Positions 10,129-21,687 of a DNA stretch of 64,000 nucleotides are shown here, piece by piece (within the stretch, counting starts at the first letter, position 1; every line of letters starts with the position of its first letter). The translations under genes were made by a program, and so were the position numbers. Where the stretch lies: contig CM030364.1 in assembly GCA_017893485.1 (NCBI GenBank), forward strand, positions 203,604,827 to 203,668,826, written 5' to 3'. Below the pieces are notes generated by a model, which saw nothing but the letters and a program-made list of their open reading frames with translations, had not been told where the DNA came from and ran no database searches. Source of the stretch: Hemerocallis citrina. Lineage: Eukaryota; Streptophyta; Magnoliopsida; Asparagales; Asphodelaceae.

Positions 10129-11970
10129 GAACTTGCGAAGTAGAATCGAGCCAAGAGTTGGACCCCGAACCATTGTTAGAGTTGTTCAACGACTGTGGGA
10201 GCAATTCCAAATGGCGAACTACTTCTAGCTCGCTTAGGAGCGAACTTGCGAAGTAGAATTGAGCCAAGTGTTGGACTCCGAATCATCGTTAGAGTAGTTC
10301 AACGGTTGTGGGAGCAATTTCGAATGACGAACTACTTCTAGCTCGCTTAGGAGCAAACTTGCGTAGTAGAATCGAGCAAGTGTTGGACTCCGAACCATCG
10401 TTAGAGTAGTTCAACAGTTGTGGGAGCAATTCTGAATGGCGAACTACTTCTAGCTCGCTTAGGAGCGAACTTGCGTAGTAGAATTGAGCCAAGTGTTGGA
10501 CTCCGAACCATCGTTAGAGTAGTTCAACGGTTGTAGGAGCAATTCCGAATGACGAACTACTTCTAGCTTGCCTAAGAGCGAACTTGCGAAGTAGAATTGA
10601 GCCAAGTGTTGGACTCCGAACCATCGTTAGAGTAGTTCAACGGTTGTAGGAGCAATTTCGAATGGCGAACTACTTCTAGCTTGCCTAGAAGCAAACTTGC
10701 GAAGTAGAATCGAGCCAATCGTTGGACTCCAAACCATCGTTAGAGTAGTTCAACGGTTGTGGGAGCAATTCTGAATGGCGAACAACTTCTAGCTCGCTTA
10801 GAAGCGAACTTGCGAAGTAGAATCGAGCCAAGTGTTGGACTCCGAACCATCGTTAGAGTAGTTCAATGGTTGTAGGAGCAATTCCGAATGGCGAACTACT
10901 TCTAGCTCGCTTAGAAGCGAACTTGCGAAGTAGAATCGAGCCAAGTGTTGGACTCCGAACCATCGTTAGAGCAGAAGTGGTGCCGAGCTATGCTTCGGTC
11001 ATTTAATCTCGCGAACTTGCGAAGTAGAATCGAGCTAAGTGTTGGAATCCGAACCATCGTTAGAGTTGTTCAATGATTGTGGGAGCAATTCTGAATGGCG
11101 AACTACTTCTAGCTCGCTTAGGAGCGAACTTGCGAAGTAGAATCGAGCCAAGTGTTGGACTCCGAACCATCGTTAGAGTTGTTCAACAGTTGTGGGAGCA
11201 ATTCCGAATGGCGAACTACTTCTAGCTCGCTTAGGAGCGAACTTGCGAAGTAGAATCGAGCCAAGTGTTGGACTCTGAACCATCGTTAGAGTAGTTCAAC
11301 GGTTGTGGGAGCAATTCCGAATGGCGAACTACTTCTAGCTCGCTTAGAAGCGAACTTGCGAAGTAGAATCGAGCCAAGTGTTGGACTCCGAACCATCGTT
11401 AGAGCAGTTCAACGGTTGTGGGAGCAATTCCGAATGGCGAACTACTTCTAGCTCATTTAGAAGCGAACTTGCGAAGCAGAATCGAGCCAAGTGTTGGACT
11501 CCGAACCATCGTTAGAGTAGTTCAACGATTGTGGGAGCAATTTCGAATGGCGAACTACTTCTAGCTCGCTTAGAAGCGAACTTGCGAAGTAGAATCGAGC
11601 CAAGTGTTGGACTCCGAACCATCGTTAGAGTAGTTCAACGGTTGTGGGAACAATTCGGAATGGCAAACTACTTGTAGCTCGCTTAGGAGCGAACTTACGA
11701 AGTAGAATTGAGCCAAGTGTTGGACTCCGAACCATCGTTAGAGTAGTTCAACGGTTGTGGGAGCAATTCCGAATGGCGAACTACTTCTAGCTTGCCTTGG
11801 AGCGAACTTGCAAAATAGAATCGAGCCGAGTGTTGGACTCCGAACCATCGTTAGAGTAGTTCAACGGTTGTGAGAGCAATTCTGAATGGCGAACTACTTC
11901 TAGCTCGCTTAGAAGCAAACTTGCGAAGTAGAATCGAGCCAAGTGTTGGACTCCGAACCATCGTTAGAGT
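10129..11970 (+). repeat. 113-bp tandem array of M, about 16 units
   Basis: GAACTTGCGAAGTAGAATCG recurs every 113 bp. Each unit carries the inverted pair CTACTTC...GAAGTAG around GCTCGCTTAGGAGC, so it can fold into a hairpin. At about 10975-11015 a copy of the left flank (GTGGTGCCGAGCTATGCTTC, first seen at 10093) interrupts the array. The array lies between the pol 3' end and the aORFs. Confidence 0.97.
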
Positions 11971-12139
11971 GAAGAGTAAAAGCAGAGAGATGTAAACAAT
12001 AGTAAAATATGAAAAAAATTTCTTTATTGATGACTAATAGCTGGCTACTTCTAAAGTTGCGAGCCATTATTACAAGAGGGAAAATAAAAGCAAAGCAAAA
12101 CAAGTAATAGGAGAGGAACGGTTTGACATCCCAGAATAC

Positions 12140-15100
12140 TTAGAGAGGCGTTGGTGCTTTCTCTTGGTATTTCAGGAGATGGTCGGCATTCCAGGTCCTG
12201 GGGATCTCTCTGCCTTCGAGGTCTTCTAGTTTGTACCTCCCGGGCCGAATTATCTTGGCGATCTTGTAAGGTCCCTCCCAATTCGGTGCCAGTTTGGTCT
12301 TCTGACCTGGGAATGAGATGGCTAACTTTCTGAGGACCAAGTCCCCTTCTTTGAGGTCGGTAGGACGGACTCTCTTGTTGTATGCCAACTCGATCCTTCT
12401 TCGGTAGCTTTGTTGACGAATGACAGCTCTTTCTTAAATCTCATCTATCAGGTCTAGATTTGCTCGGAGCTCTCTGGTATTTTGTTCTTCTTCATAGGCC
12501 ATTAGACGAGGGGAGGGCATACCAACTTCTAAGGGGATCATAGCTTCGGACCCATTGGTGAGATTGAAGGGAGACTCGCCTGTGGGGGTCCGTTTTGTGG
12601 TGCGGTAGTTCCACAGCACGTTGGGGAGCTGATCGACCCATAAGCCTTTGGAACATTTATCCATCCTCTTCTTAATGCCGGAGAGGATCTGTCGGTTAGC
12701 ATTTTTGACTTGGCCATTCGACTGGGGATGAGAAACGGAGGAGAATCGGTGTTGGATGGCAAGGTCTTCACATAGAGCTCGGAAGGCAGCCCCGGTGAAC
12801 TGGGTTCCGTTGTCTGTTATGAGGATCCGAGGGATGCCGAATCGGCAGATTACGCTCTTCCAAAAGAACTGAACTACCTTGTTCTCGGTGATCGTGGCCA
12901 AGGGCTCGGCCTCTATCCATTTTGAGAAGTAGTTGATTGCCACGACTAAGAATTTGAACTGGCCGGAAGCTGGTGGAAATGGCCCTAGTAAATCCATCCC
13001 CCACATTGCAAAGGGGATTGGACTTGATAGGGAAGTGAGTGGAGCTTGTGGATGGCGTCGGATGTTGGAGTACTTCTGGCAAGAGCCGCATTGCCGAACG
13101 TGTAGTTCGGCGTCTTGCAGGAGTGTGGGCCAGAAATATCCGTAGTTCAACACTTTGCGGGCTAGGGACCTGGACCCCGAATGTGCCCCGCCGATGCCCT
13201 CGTGAAGTTCTTGCAGGGCGTATTCGGCTTGCTCTGGGGAAAGACATCTCAAATAAGGCCTGCCGTCTACCTGTGTGAAGGAACGCTTGCAAAGGATGCC
13301 CTCGATGAGCATGTATCGCTCTGCTCGGGTTCTTACTCTTCGAGCTTCCTTAGGGTCCTCGGGGAGGAGCCCATCCCTTAGGAATTCGACGAGGGGTTTC
13401 ATCCAGTCGTCTTGAAGCAAAATAGGCAGCAACTCCAATGAGCCGGAATTTTCATCCTCTATACTTGGCTTCAGGAGGACCTCTATCAAGACGGTCTGCT
13501 CGAGACCTTGGAGGGAGGAAGAGGCTAGCTTGGAAAGGGCATCGGCCTGGGAATTCTCTTCTCGGGGGATCCGCTGGATGAGGGCTTCTTCAAATAGAGC
13601 CATGAGGCTTCTGACCTTGGCCAAGTACTTAACCATCCGGTCATCACGTGCTTCATACTCGCCTAGGACCTGATTTACGATCAGCTGAGAGTCGCTGAAG
13701 ATCCGGAGGCGTTGTGCCCCTGCATTGCGGGCCATCCCAAGGCCGGCTATAAGTGCCTCATGTTCTGCTTCGTTGTTAGAGGCCTTGAAGTTTATACGGA
13801 GGGAATATTGGAGGATGGAGTCATCTGGGCCTGCCAGAATGACCCCGGCTCTGCTTCCCTCATTACAGGAGGATCCATCCACATAGACCGACTAGACAGG
13901 TGGTCCCTTCATTGCTTGGCTAAACTCGGGGATGGTACTTTCAACTATAAATTCTGCTAAGGCCTGAGCCTTGATCGCGGTCCGAGGCTGATATGTTATA
14001 TCATGCTGGCTCAGCTCGATAGACCACTTCATAAGGCGACCCGAGGTCTCTGGCTTGTGGAGGACTTGCTTCAACGGTTGGTCGGTAAGAACGACCACCG
14101 AATGGGACTGAAAATACGGGCGAAGCTTCCTTGCGGCCATTATTAGGGCATAAGCCATCTTTTCTATTCTCGGGTAGCGGAGCTCGGCATCCCGAAGTAC
14201 CTTGCTCACATAGTAAATGGGTTTTTGAGCTCGGTCTTCTTCCCTTACCAAAACGGCACTGAGGGTCTGCTTGGAGACTGCCAGGTAGAGGTAGAGGGGT
14301 TCGCCAGGAATTGGTTTGCTGAGGAGAGGAGGATTGACGAGGTAAGCCTTGAGCTGGTCGAACCATTCCTGTTGTTGCTGACCCCATTCGAAACCTTTAG
14401 CCCCCCTGAGGGCCTTGAAGAAGGGGAGTCATTTTTCCCCAGACTTTGAGAGAAAGCGCCCTATGGCGGCTAGGCGGCCTGTTAACCTCTGAACTTCCTT
14501 CACATTCTTGGGAGGGACCATGTCTAATATGGCCTTAATTTTCTCAGGGTTAGCTTCAATTCCTCGTTGGCTGACCATAAAGCCACAGAACTTTCCTGAA
14601 GAGACTCCGAACGCACACTTGTTCGGATTGAGTCTCATGTTGTGCTTTCTCAGAACATCAAACGCCTCCTGTAGGTCAGCCACATGATTGGCTCCTCGGA
14701 TGCTTTTTACAAGCATGTCGTCAACATACACCTCCATATTCCGGCCGATTTGAGCTTAGAAAACCTTGTTGACGAGGCGTTGGTATGTTGCGCCTGCATT
14801 CTTCAAACTGAAGGGCATAACCCTGTAGCAATAGAGGCCCTGGTCGGTTACGAATGAGGTCTTCGGGATATCTGGCGGGAATATCCAGATCTGGTTGTAG
14901 CCTGAGAAGGCGTCCATGAAGCTGAGGAGTTCATGACCCGAGGTGGCGTCAATCAGAGTGTCAATACTCGGTAGAGGGAAAGGATCCTTGGGGCAAGCCT
15001 TGTTGAGATCGGTAAAATCGATACAAATCCTCCAAGTCCCATTGGACTTCTTCACCATTACTACATTCGACAACCACTCGGGATAGTTCACCTCTTGTAT

Positions 15101-16019
15101 AAACAAAGCCTTCAAGAGATTGTCCACCTCCTCTTTTATAGCTAGCTGGCGCTCGGGGGTGAACTTGCGCCTCTTCTGTTGAACCGGTTTGGACCCCGGA
15201 GTAACGCTGAGGTGGTGGACCAAGAGCTCTTCGGAAATTTCGGGCATGTCTGCAGCTGTCCAAGCAAAGAGGTCTCGGTTCCTTCGGATGCAATGGACTA
15301 TGTCGGAGCACAGGGCGAATGGGAGGGTCTTGCTAACAAAGAACTTTCGGTTCGGATCCTGCTCAGAGAAGAGCACTTCCTCCAACTCATCCACCGGCTC
15401 GGACGTTGGTCGGGCGACATCCTGGGGGATTTCCAGAGTTTCTAGGGAGAGGAATGGACCGAGAGTAGAGGTCATATAGCACTTACGGGCCGTTTCCTGA
15501 TTGCCTTTCACTTTCCCTGCTCCAGCCCGAGTGGAAAACTTCATCTTGAGGTGATAGGCGGATGAGACTGCTTCAAGGGCAGCGAGGCCGGGCCGACCCA
15601 AAATGACGTTGTAGGCTGCAGGGACATCCACGACCATAAAATCCATGGACTCCGTTCGGGTAGTAGGAGTTTTTTCGGCGGTTACGTCGAGGGTGATCAC
15701 CCCTTCGATAGTCACTGGTACTCCCGTGAACCCATGGAGTGTGTAGCCGGCGTGCTTGAGTCTATCTCGGGAGAGTTTGAGGCCTTTAAAAGCGGCGAGG
15801 AAGAGGATGTTAACGGAGCTGCCATTGTCCACTAGGATCCTCTCCACTTTGAAGTTCGCCATGTGGAGGTTGATGACGAGTGGGTCATAGTGAGGGGTTC
15901 GGACGCCCTCGAGGTCTTCATCTGAAAATGTGACGGGCACTCCGAGGCCTTTAGGAGGAGGGGTGGCGCGAACCGAATTAACTTCCCTAATGAACGCCTT
16001 TCGAGAGGAGTTTGAGGAG
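12140..16019 (-). pseudogene. pol: M pol: protease, reverse transcriptase, RNase H, archaeal RNase H, integrase
   Basis: One frame runs through the region, with in-frame stops at 14756-14758 (TAA), 14429-14431 (TGA), 13892-13894 (TAG) and 12434-12436 (TAA). Protease: LVDNGSSVNIL near 15829. Reverse transcriptase: WRICIDFTDLNKACPKD and FMDAFSGYNQI, with YVDD at 14717-14728. RNase H: about 13950-14330. Archaeal-type RNase H: VDGSS (13880), NNEAEHEAL, FSDSQLIV. Integrase: HHCC finger intact (HEGIGGAH...CGSC); the core reads AINYFSK (usually D, here N, codon 12932-12934), TDNGTQF, and GQVKNANR (usually E, here K, codon 12704-12706). The C-terminal PNWEGPYKI...IPRTWNADHL ends at 12140. RT copies RNA to DNA and integrase inserts it. 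Four stops and two lost catalytic residues make it inactive. Confidence 0.95.
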
Positions 16020-17874
16020 CCCCCATTGGGCCCCCATGAATGAGGTGTAGGACACGCTCCTCTTCGAAGTCGGGCGTTTCATTGCGTTCAGGACGCTTAT
16101 TAGCCCCCCGAGGCGGGGGAGGAAGGTCGGCTCGGTCCTTTCTCACGAACCTGGTCAACTGCCCCCTCTGGATGAGGGCTTCTATCTCATTCTTCAGGGC
16201 CCGACAATCATTGGTGTCGTGGCCATGGTCCCGGTGATAACGGCACCACTTCTCCTTATCCCTCTTTTTGCCAGGGGTGTTCATTTTTGGTGCAGGAGGT
16301 ATCACCCCCTCCTTCTCAACTTCCATGAGAATTGTGAAGATGTTGGCGTTAAGGGGAGTAAACTTTTCGAATCTAGGAGGAGGTCGGCGCTGGCCACCAT
16401 TATCCTTCTGAAGCTTCTTGGCCCCTTCCTCTTCTGCTCCTTTTCTTTTAGACCCAGAGGAAGACACCTCCAAGTTGGGATGGTGCTCAGCTTCTTCGGC
16501 CCAAATATACTTTTCGCTCCGGAGGAGGAGGTCAGAGAAGTTCTGTGGGGGCTTCTTGGCGAGGGAGGAGCGGAGGCTGGAGTTGAGGATATTGGATTGA
16601 AAAGCTGCTGCAGCGACCGACTGGTCGAGGAATGCTATGGACCTAGCTTCAGCTGTGAACCTTTTCACATAGTCTCTCAACTTCTCACCCTTCTTCTGGT
16701 TGAGGTAGAGTAGCAAAATACTGGTCTTCTCAGTTCGGCGGCTACTCACGAAGTGGGTGACGAAGAGGGTCTCAAATTGCTCGAAGGAGAATATCGAGGA
16801 GGGGGCAAGGCGAGAGTACCATTCTCGAGCTGGACCCTTGAGAGTTGCGAGGAAGGTTTTACAGAGCAGAGTATCGGAAGCTTGATGGATGAGCATGAGG
16901 GTCTTGAAGCTTTTGATGTGATCGACTGGGTCAGTTTCCCCGGAATAAGTCTCGAATTAAGGAGGCTTGAAGCCGATTGGTACGGGTGCATCCATTATGG
17001 TTCGGGAAAAAGGAGGTCGACTAGGACGAAGGGTCCTTCCTCTAAGCTCTTCTTCTCGGTCTAACTGACCCAAGCGTTTCTCCATTTCGTGGAGACGGCG
17101 GTAGACAGCGTCATCCCTTCGACGGTAATCAGCCGAGCCTCTAGACTCGTCTTCGTACGAGGGAGAGCGGGGGCTACGACGACGGTAGCTCCTGGAGCGG
17201 CGAGGACTTTGCAGATGCCGGGAGTTGCTAGGAGCTGGAGGAGGAGTTGGGGACCGTCGGCGAGGACTTCGGACCGGAGGAGGAGAGGGGATCTTAGGAG
17301 CATTGGTGTTGGGATGGAGATTGAGAGCTTGTAGGACGGTTGCTTGAAACTGTTGGAACTCGACACGGGTGATGGGTGCCTCATCGTTCCTATGATGGTG
17401 CCGACCGGCAGGGGAATGGGGTCTTCTCCTGTGATGCTCGGGGGACTCTCTCCGCCCTCTTCGGATAGGGGACCTTCTGTTGTCTCGGCGGTGAGGAGAC
17501 CGCACATCCGGATGGTGTTGGCGGGAGGCTCCCTCTCGGGCCTGCTTTTCATCCAGACGGCGGCGAAGATCCTCATCCTTCTGCCAATTGAGGATGGTGT
17601 TGCGGAGGTCGGAAGCTCGGGGATTATGGGAGGCCACAAAATCCGAAGAGGCATTGTGGATGGAGACGTGGTCCGGATGGAGAGGTTGTTTCTGCGGGTT
17701 GGGACCCTTAGGAGGTTGTTGATTCTGCGGAGGAGGCAGGTCCTATTGGAGTGGGTCTTCCGCTTGAGGAGGAAGTTGCCCCTGCTGCGAAGCGGGTTGG
17801 ATGGGAATTTCTTGTTCCTGATCGGGATTGGGTCCTCGGTTGGACCCTCTTGATCTGGCTTTCCTAGGAGGCAT
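16020..17874 (-). pseudogene. gag: M gag
   Basis: The start is ATG at 17874 (MPPRKARSRGSNRGPN), just inside the 5' LTR as expected for this family. A proline/arginine-rich N-terminal part follows, then the retrotransposon gag domain (GPAREWYSRLAPSSIFSFEQ, KKGEKLRDYVKRF) at about 16480-16960. Near 16203-16247 lies a CRYHRDHGHDTNDC zinc-knuckle-like motif. Gag builds the particle and binds genomic RNA. Stops lie in frame at 17743-17745 (TAG) and 16957-16959 (TAA). Near a run of C at 16020-16024 the frame must shift by one base to continue (SSRKAFIREVN...) into protease. This may be decay rather than programmed shifting, since related Tat elements are usually read through without it. Confidence 0.93.
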
Positions 17875-17945
17875 GGCTGGAGAGGATCTGACCAACGGAA
17901 AGAGGGGATGCTGCTATTCGTCGTTTCCCACAGACAACGTCAATC
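17875..17945 (-). other. M leader and primer-binding region
   Basis: Directly after the 5' LTR the minus strand reads GATTGACGTTGTCTGTGGGA, where the primer-binding site should be. It does not match the initiator-methionine site TGGTATCAGAGC seen in E. I cannot assign the tRNA. Confidence 0.5.
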
Positions 17946-18566
17946 TGCTACCGCTAAATCTGGTGTGGGGATAAACAGATAGTATTTGTGGATTCTTAGG
18001 AAAACTTGAATAGCAGACCTGTATACCTGTTCCGTCGGAGTTTGACCATTGACTCTCGCCGTTCACCTGCAAAAAGTGTGAGACACCGGGGTTGTTCCTG
18101 GCGACGCACCCTCCGACGCTCAAGTCAGTAATCAGGGATGATTAAGAAAGAGCGTAAATTGGCAAAAGATTGATTACCTCTTAATCGAGATGGATGGGGG
18201 GTATTTATAGGCGTCTTAGGGATTAGATTAGGAATGTAATCCCCGTGATCTGATAAGGAATATAATCCCTGTAAATAGATTAGGAATGTAATCCCTAATT
18301 TCCAGTGGAAGGATAGATGTGAATCAGGGTCGTTGATTAGTATTAATCAGAGATCCTGATCCTATCCCTCTGGATCGGGTTTTGTTGCTGGTTGAAACCC
18401 GCACCTGATTGAGGTGGATCCGTTTGTGGGTTATTGGATCTTTGATGGAGAGATCCAGTACCCATTTCAGACCCATTGGTAGGTGAAATTACTATTTCGC
18501 CCCTGGGCTTCAAGATTCGCGCCTGATTTGGACGGTTCTGATTAAAACCCATTTTTAGCCATATCA
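17946..18566 (-). repeat. 5' LTR of M, with TATA box
   Basis: 621 bp, TG...CA ends intact. On the minus strand TATAAATA (18202-18209) followed by CCCCCC is the likely core promoter for gag-pol. The same box is in the 3' LTR, in S (25182-25189) and in O1 (21247-21254). Confidence 0.95.
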
Positions 18567-20631
18567 TCTACGCATGTCTAGTCTCAGCCAAATTTATTTT
18601 ACATTTTAATTTTACTGTTAACATGTTCTGTTTGTTAATAATCCAAGGTGATACACATAAAATTATGAATCTGGAAATCCAGACCTAGCATACTAAAAGA
18701 ATGATATCTAGCAGATTATAAATCGGAATTCAATTCCGTCGAATGTTCTAGAAAGAAGACACATGGAGCTACAATTCATTTTTACAAAGTTTGGTCAAAT
18801 TATTACAGCAACAGGTTCAAAAGTCTGATACAAAAAGAAGTAGGCAGCAGGCTAGAAAATAAATTAACATAAATTGGCAATATTTTCATCACACAAGCAT
18901 GCAATATCATGGAAATTAATTAACAAAATTTCTGTTTGGTGATTAACATGCAATTTCAAGATTAATGATGCAATTTACAATCAGGGCAATTAATTTATGG
19001 AACATTCTAGTCATCAAATAATTCTATAACATGAATCTACTTGTTTTCATGTATAACGTGCATCTGCAATGTGCAAATGGGACTAAGGTTCGAGTCAAAG
19101 ATATTGGCGCCAAGTCAAGAATATCTTGGGTTAGCTCGTGTAAACTCTCATTATACTCAACGGAAGATGAATAGTGTAACAATACGATAATAATCGGGAT
19201 CTACTTGCGGAGATCAAAAGAGTTCTTGAACAAGAAAAATAAACTAGTCCAAGAGAGACTTGCCTTTTACACGGTTAATCCGAATATATTAGAATAACGG
19301 GATGAGAATCCCGACGGTGAAGACACGTGCGAATTACGTGCAACAAGAATCCTCAAGGGCATGTGCACACCACGTGCAAGGAACCCACAGCAACTCAGTA
19401 AATCCCCCACAACAGCAAACGGTGAATCCACCCAATCACCAAACACAGCAAGATGGCAAACAACACACAGCAAAAAGGCAACCAATGACACATGGAAGTG
19501 CAAGAAACAGCATCAACCACACGTGCAATGCACGTAATACCAAAATAGTAGGGCAAGGTGCAGGTGGATGGAGGACAAGTGGAGGAAGAAACAGAGGAGA
19601 AGGGGATGAAGACGATGAAGGAGATGAGGTGGATGGCGTAATGGCGGAGGTAAGGGCCTAGCGATGAGGGTTAGAGGTTGCGGAGGATGGGTCGGCAATA
19701 GAGATGGGGGCGATGGCTGTTGCAGTGGTAGCTGTCGAGGAGCGACGGTGACGGGGGCTCGAGGCTGACTGCGACAATGGAAGGGGATCGAAACAGGGGA
19801 AATATGGGTAAAAGATGAACAGTAGGGTGAAGGGGGGTTAGGTGGCTGAGGGTAATAGGGGGTAGCACAGTCTAGGGTTAGGGGTTAGGTTAGTGAGTAT
19901 ATATAGGTTATGTTGAGATATAGGGTTATTGGGTAAGTGGGTAATATCCAATAAGAAAAAGTTACAGGGTTTGGGTTTTTAGATCCAATAGGAGTAAAAA
20001 TAACCAATAAAATATGGATTTATAATATAGATCAAATGGGGATATACAATGAACAAATTTTTCATAGATTGCACAATAAAATTTACAGGGTTTAATTGAA
20101 AATAACTTGATTGAAAGAACACAATTAGATTAGGATTCACTTTTCGCAAATAATTAGAATAATTATACATTAATAATATACTTGGTTTGTATTTCAAAAT
20201 AATAAATAATAATAATAGATGGATTAAAATCTATGGGCTTTCAAAATAACAAAAGATGGACTTTTAATATACAATGAAAAGTAATAGTGACAATAATAAT
20301 GATAATAAAAATAATAATAACAATAGCAATAATAATAATAATAACAATAAATTTTTTTTAATAAGATCAAATAACAAAATAGGAATTGGGTTTAACAAAT
20401 TTATTAAAATAGTCCAAATAGCAATGATACTTTTAATTTGGGCTCAAATATAAATAATCGATCAATTAGGATTATAAAACAAAGTTAAAATACTCCAAAA
20501 ATAAATATAATTTTCAATTAGAAGACACTTTAATATAAAATCCAAACCGAATTTAACACATAACGAATTTATAAAAATTTGAAATACAGAAAATACCCAG
20601 GAAATATGTATTTGCAGGAATGGGGGTTACA

Positions 20632-20868
20632 GTTGCACACAGCCTTGCAACTGCTAAATACTTGGCAGTAACCTTGAGCCATCTACAAGGTTTCACATAG
20701 CCTTGCTACTGCTTGATGCTCGGCAGTGACCTCGAGCCACCTACAATGTTTCACATAACCTTGCTACCGCTCGATGCTCGGCAGTGACCTCGAGCCACCT
20801 ACAATGTTTCACATAACCTTGCTACCGCTCGATGCTCGACAGTGACCTCGAGCGTCAACCGCGTCGTG
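20632..20868 (+). repeat. 58-bp minisatellite of O1, right part
   Basis: About four units: one degenerate, then three close copies of GTTTCACATAACCTTGCTAC plus GCTCGATGCTCGGCAGTGAC. It continues the array broken at 2761. Confidence 0.9.
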
Positions 20869-21085
20869 GCCTCGAGCTCGGCATCCACCCCACTTGACAT
20901 GACCTCGAACACTACTCTCGGAGCTCAGTGGGACTCGGAGCTCAGCGCAGATCAAAAGCTTGGATTAGCCGTGTTCGAGGAAATCAATTGTTCTGCCCCC
21001 GATTGCGCTATTGATTGATTTTTCCCACGGGACTGAACTACTCATCGACGGCTGAGGTGCCCAACCCTCCAGGAGTGGGGGCCTA
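20869..21085 (+). other. O1 3' untranslated region with polypurine tract
   Basis: No gene. AGGAGTGGGGGCC at 21071-21083 is the PPT, directly before the LTR. Confidence 0.65.
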
Positions 21086-21453
21086 TGATGTGGGTAAAAA
21101 TCCGGCATCATTTAAGCCGTTTGATCCAATCAAAATCCTGAAACCAATCAGACATGCCTGCTTCATGGGCCGTTATCTAGCCCTTTACACCCACCAGGCC
21201 CACAGAGAAGGGTCAACCCAGCCCCCCGGGGTTCCCTTTCTCTAAATATAAATAGCATACTCCCTCCCTGTGGTCAGGTAATCAACATTTTAGCCTGCAA
21301 ACCCTTGATCTCATTTTCTTCCACTTCTAGTCACTGACTTGACCGTCGGATGGTCCGCCACCTAGAGATCTCCCAGTGTTTCCGGACTTGGTGCCGGTAT
21401 TCAGCGGTCACCCGCCAGGGCGACCACCAACTGATCTATTCCACCTATTGACA
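21086..21453 (+). repeat. 3' LTR of O1
   Basis: Starts TGATGTGGGTAAAAAT, cognate to TGATATGGCTAAAAAT that opens the LTRs of M and S in their own orientation. It has a TATAAATA box at 21247-21254 and a GACTTGACCGTCGGATGGTCC block resembling M's LTR. The end at TTGACA (21453) is the best guess. The length of about 368 bp is shorter than in M. Confidence 0.65.
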
Positions 21454-21687
21454 TCGTCTGAAGGTGCACGGTTGAGATATGTCCATTCTCCTAAAAAATT
21501 GAACTCATCATATGTTGCTCCCACACCTAAAAACAACAGCATCAAGCACCATCACATTAAAAAGTAATCCATAAAAGTATGTAAATTTTTAAGAATAACG
21601 TTAAAATAGAGTTGTGCAAGATACATATGTCCGGCACATTCAGGATTGACACAACTTTAATCATGCTTCATTAGTTAATAGGTTACA

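Larger units (their letters stand above)
4056..18566 (-). mobile_element. M: full-length Tat-lineage Ty3/gypsy retrotransposon
   Basis: Two LTRs of 620 and 621 bp (4056-4675, 17946-18566) flank 13.3 kb. Near-identical 5-bp flanks CCTAC (4051-4055) and TCTAC (18567-18571) mark the insertion into F. In minus-strand order it has 5' LTR, gag, protease, reverse transcriptase, RNase H, archaeal-type RNase H, integrase, a 113-bp tandem array, an antisense gene pair (+ strand), a 57-bp array, PPT and 3' LTR. The second, archaeal-type RNase H and antisense extra ORFs are hallmarks of the Tat lineage. By eye the LTRs differ at about 32 positions plus one indel, mostly transitions, roughly 5%. gag and pol both carry stops, so it is not autonomous. 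Confidence 0.95.
2762..20631 (-). mobile_element. F: solo LTR of a chromovirus-type element, split by M
   Basis: F starts TGTCATACCCTAC at 2762 and ends GGGGGTTACA at 20631. Removing M (4056-18566) and one flanking 5-bp duplication leaves about 3.35 kb, the size of the other LTRs here (3.0-3.7 kb). Both flanks are the O1 58-bp minisatellite, so no internal region remains: a solo LTR formed by LTR-LTR recombination. The flanks GTTAA and GTTGC are a decayed 5-bp duplication (original repeat GTTTC). Order of motifs resembles the minus-oriented LTRs of T1, hence the strand call. It contains several CACGTG boxes (19324-19329 and others) and no gene. Confidence 0.7.
1..21453 (+). mobile_element. 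O1: 3' part of an old Tat-like LTR retrotransposon, interrupted by F and M
   Basis: Reading left to right there is a decayed antisense spliced ORF (80-2458, minus), a 58-bp minisatellite (2646-2761 continuing at 20632-20868), a PPT (21071-21083) and a 3' LTR (21086-21453). This is the same order as in complete element M, so O1 is + oriented and its gag-pol would lie left of the window. Solo LTR F and, inside F, element M split the minisatellite. The assignment to the Tat lineage is by architecture and by similarity of the antisense ORF to M and O2, because no O1 pol is visible. Confidence 0.75.

Noticed and set aside
10129..11970. Regular repeats that could suggest a CRISPR array
   Set aside because: Units are contiguous 113-bp tandem copies with no unique spacers, in a plant retrotransposon.
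16020..16030. Programmed frameshift between gag and pol of M
   Set aside because: A C-run is present, but gag and pol already carry at least six stops and this copy shows random decay; a simple indel is the plainer reading.
16219..16713. 164-residue frame on the + strand
   Set aside because: It is the antisense shadow of the well-supported gag gene of M.
19302..19661. 119-residue frame within solo LTR F
   Set aside because: It lies wholly inside an LTR, is low in complexity and has no matching frame in related LTRs.
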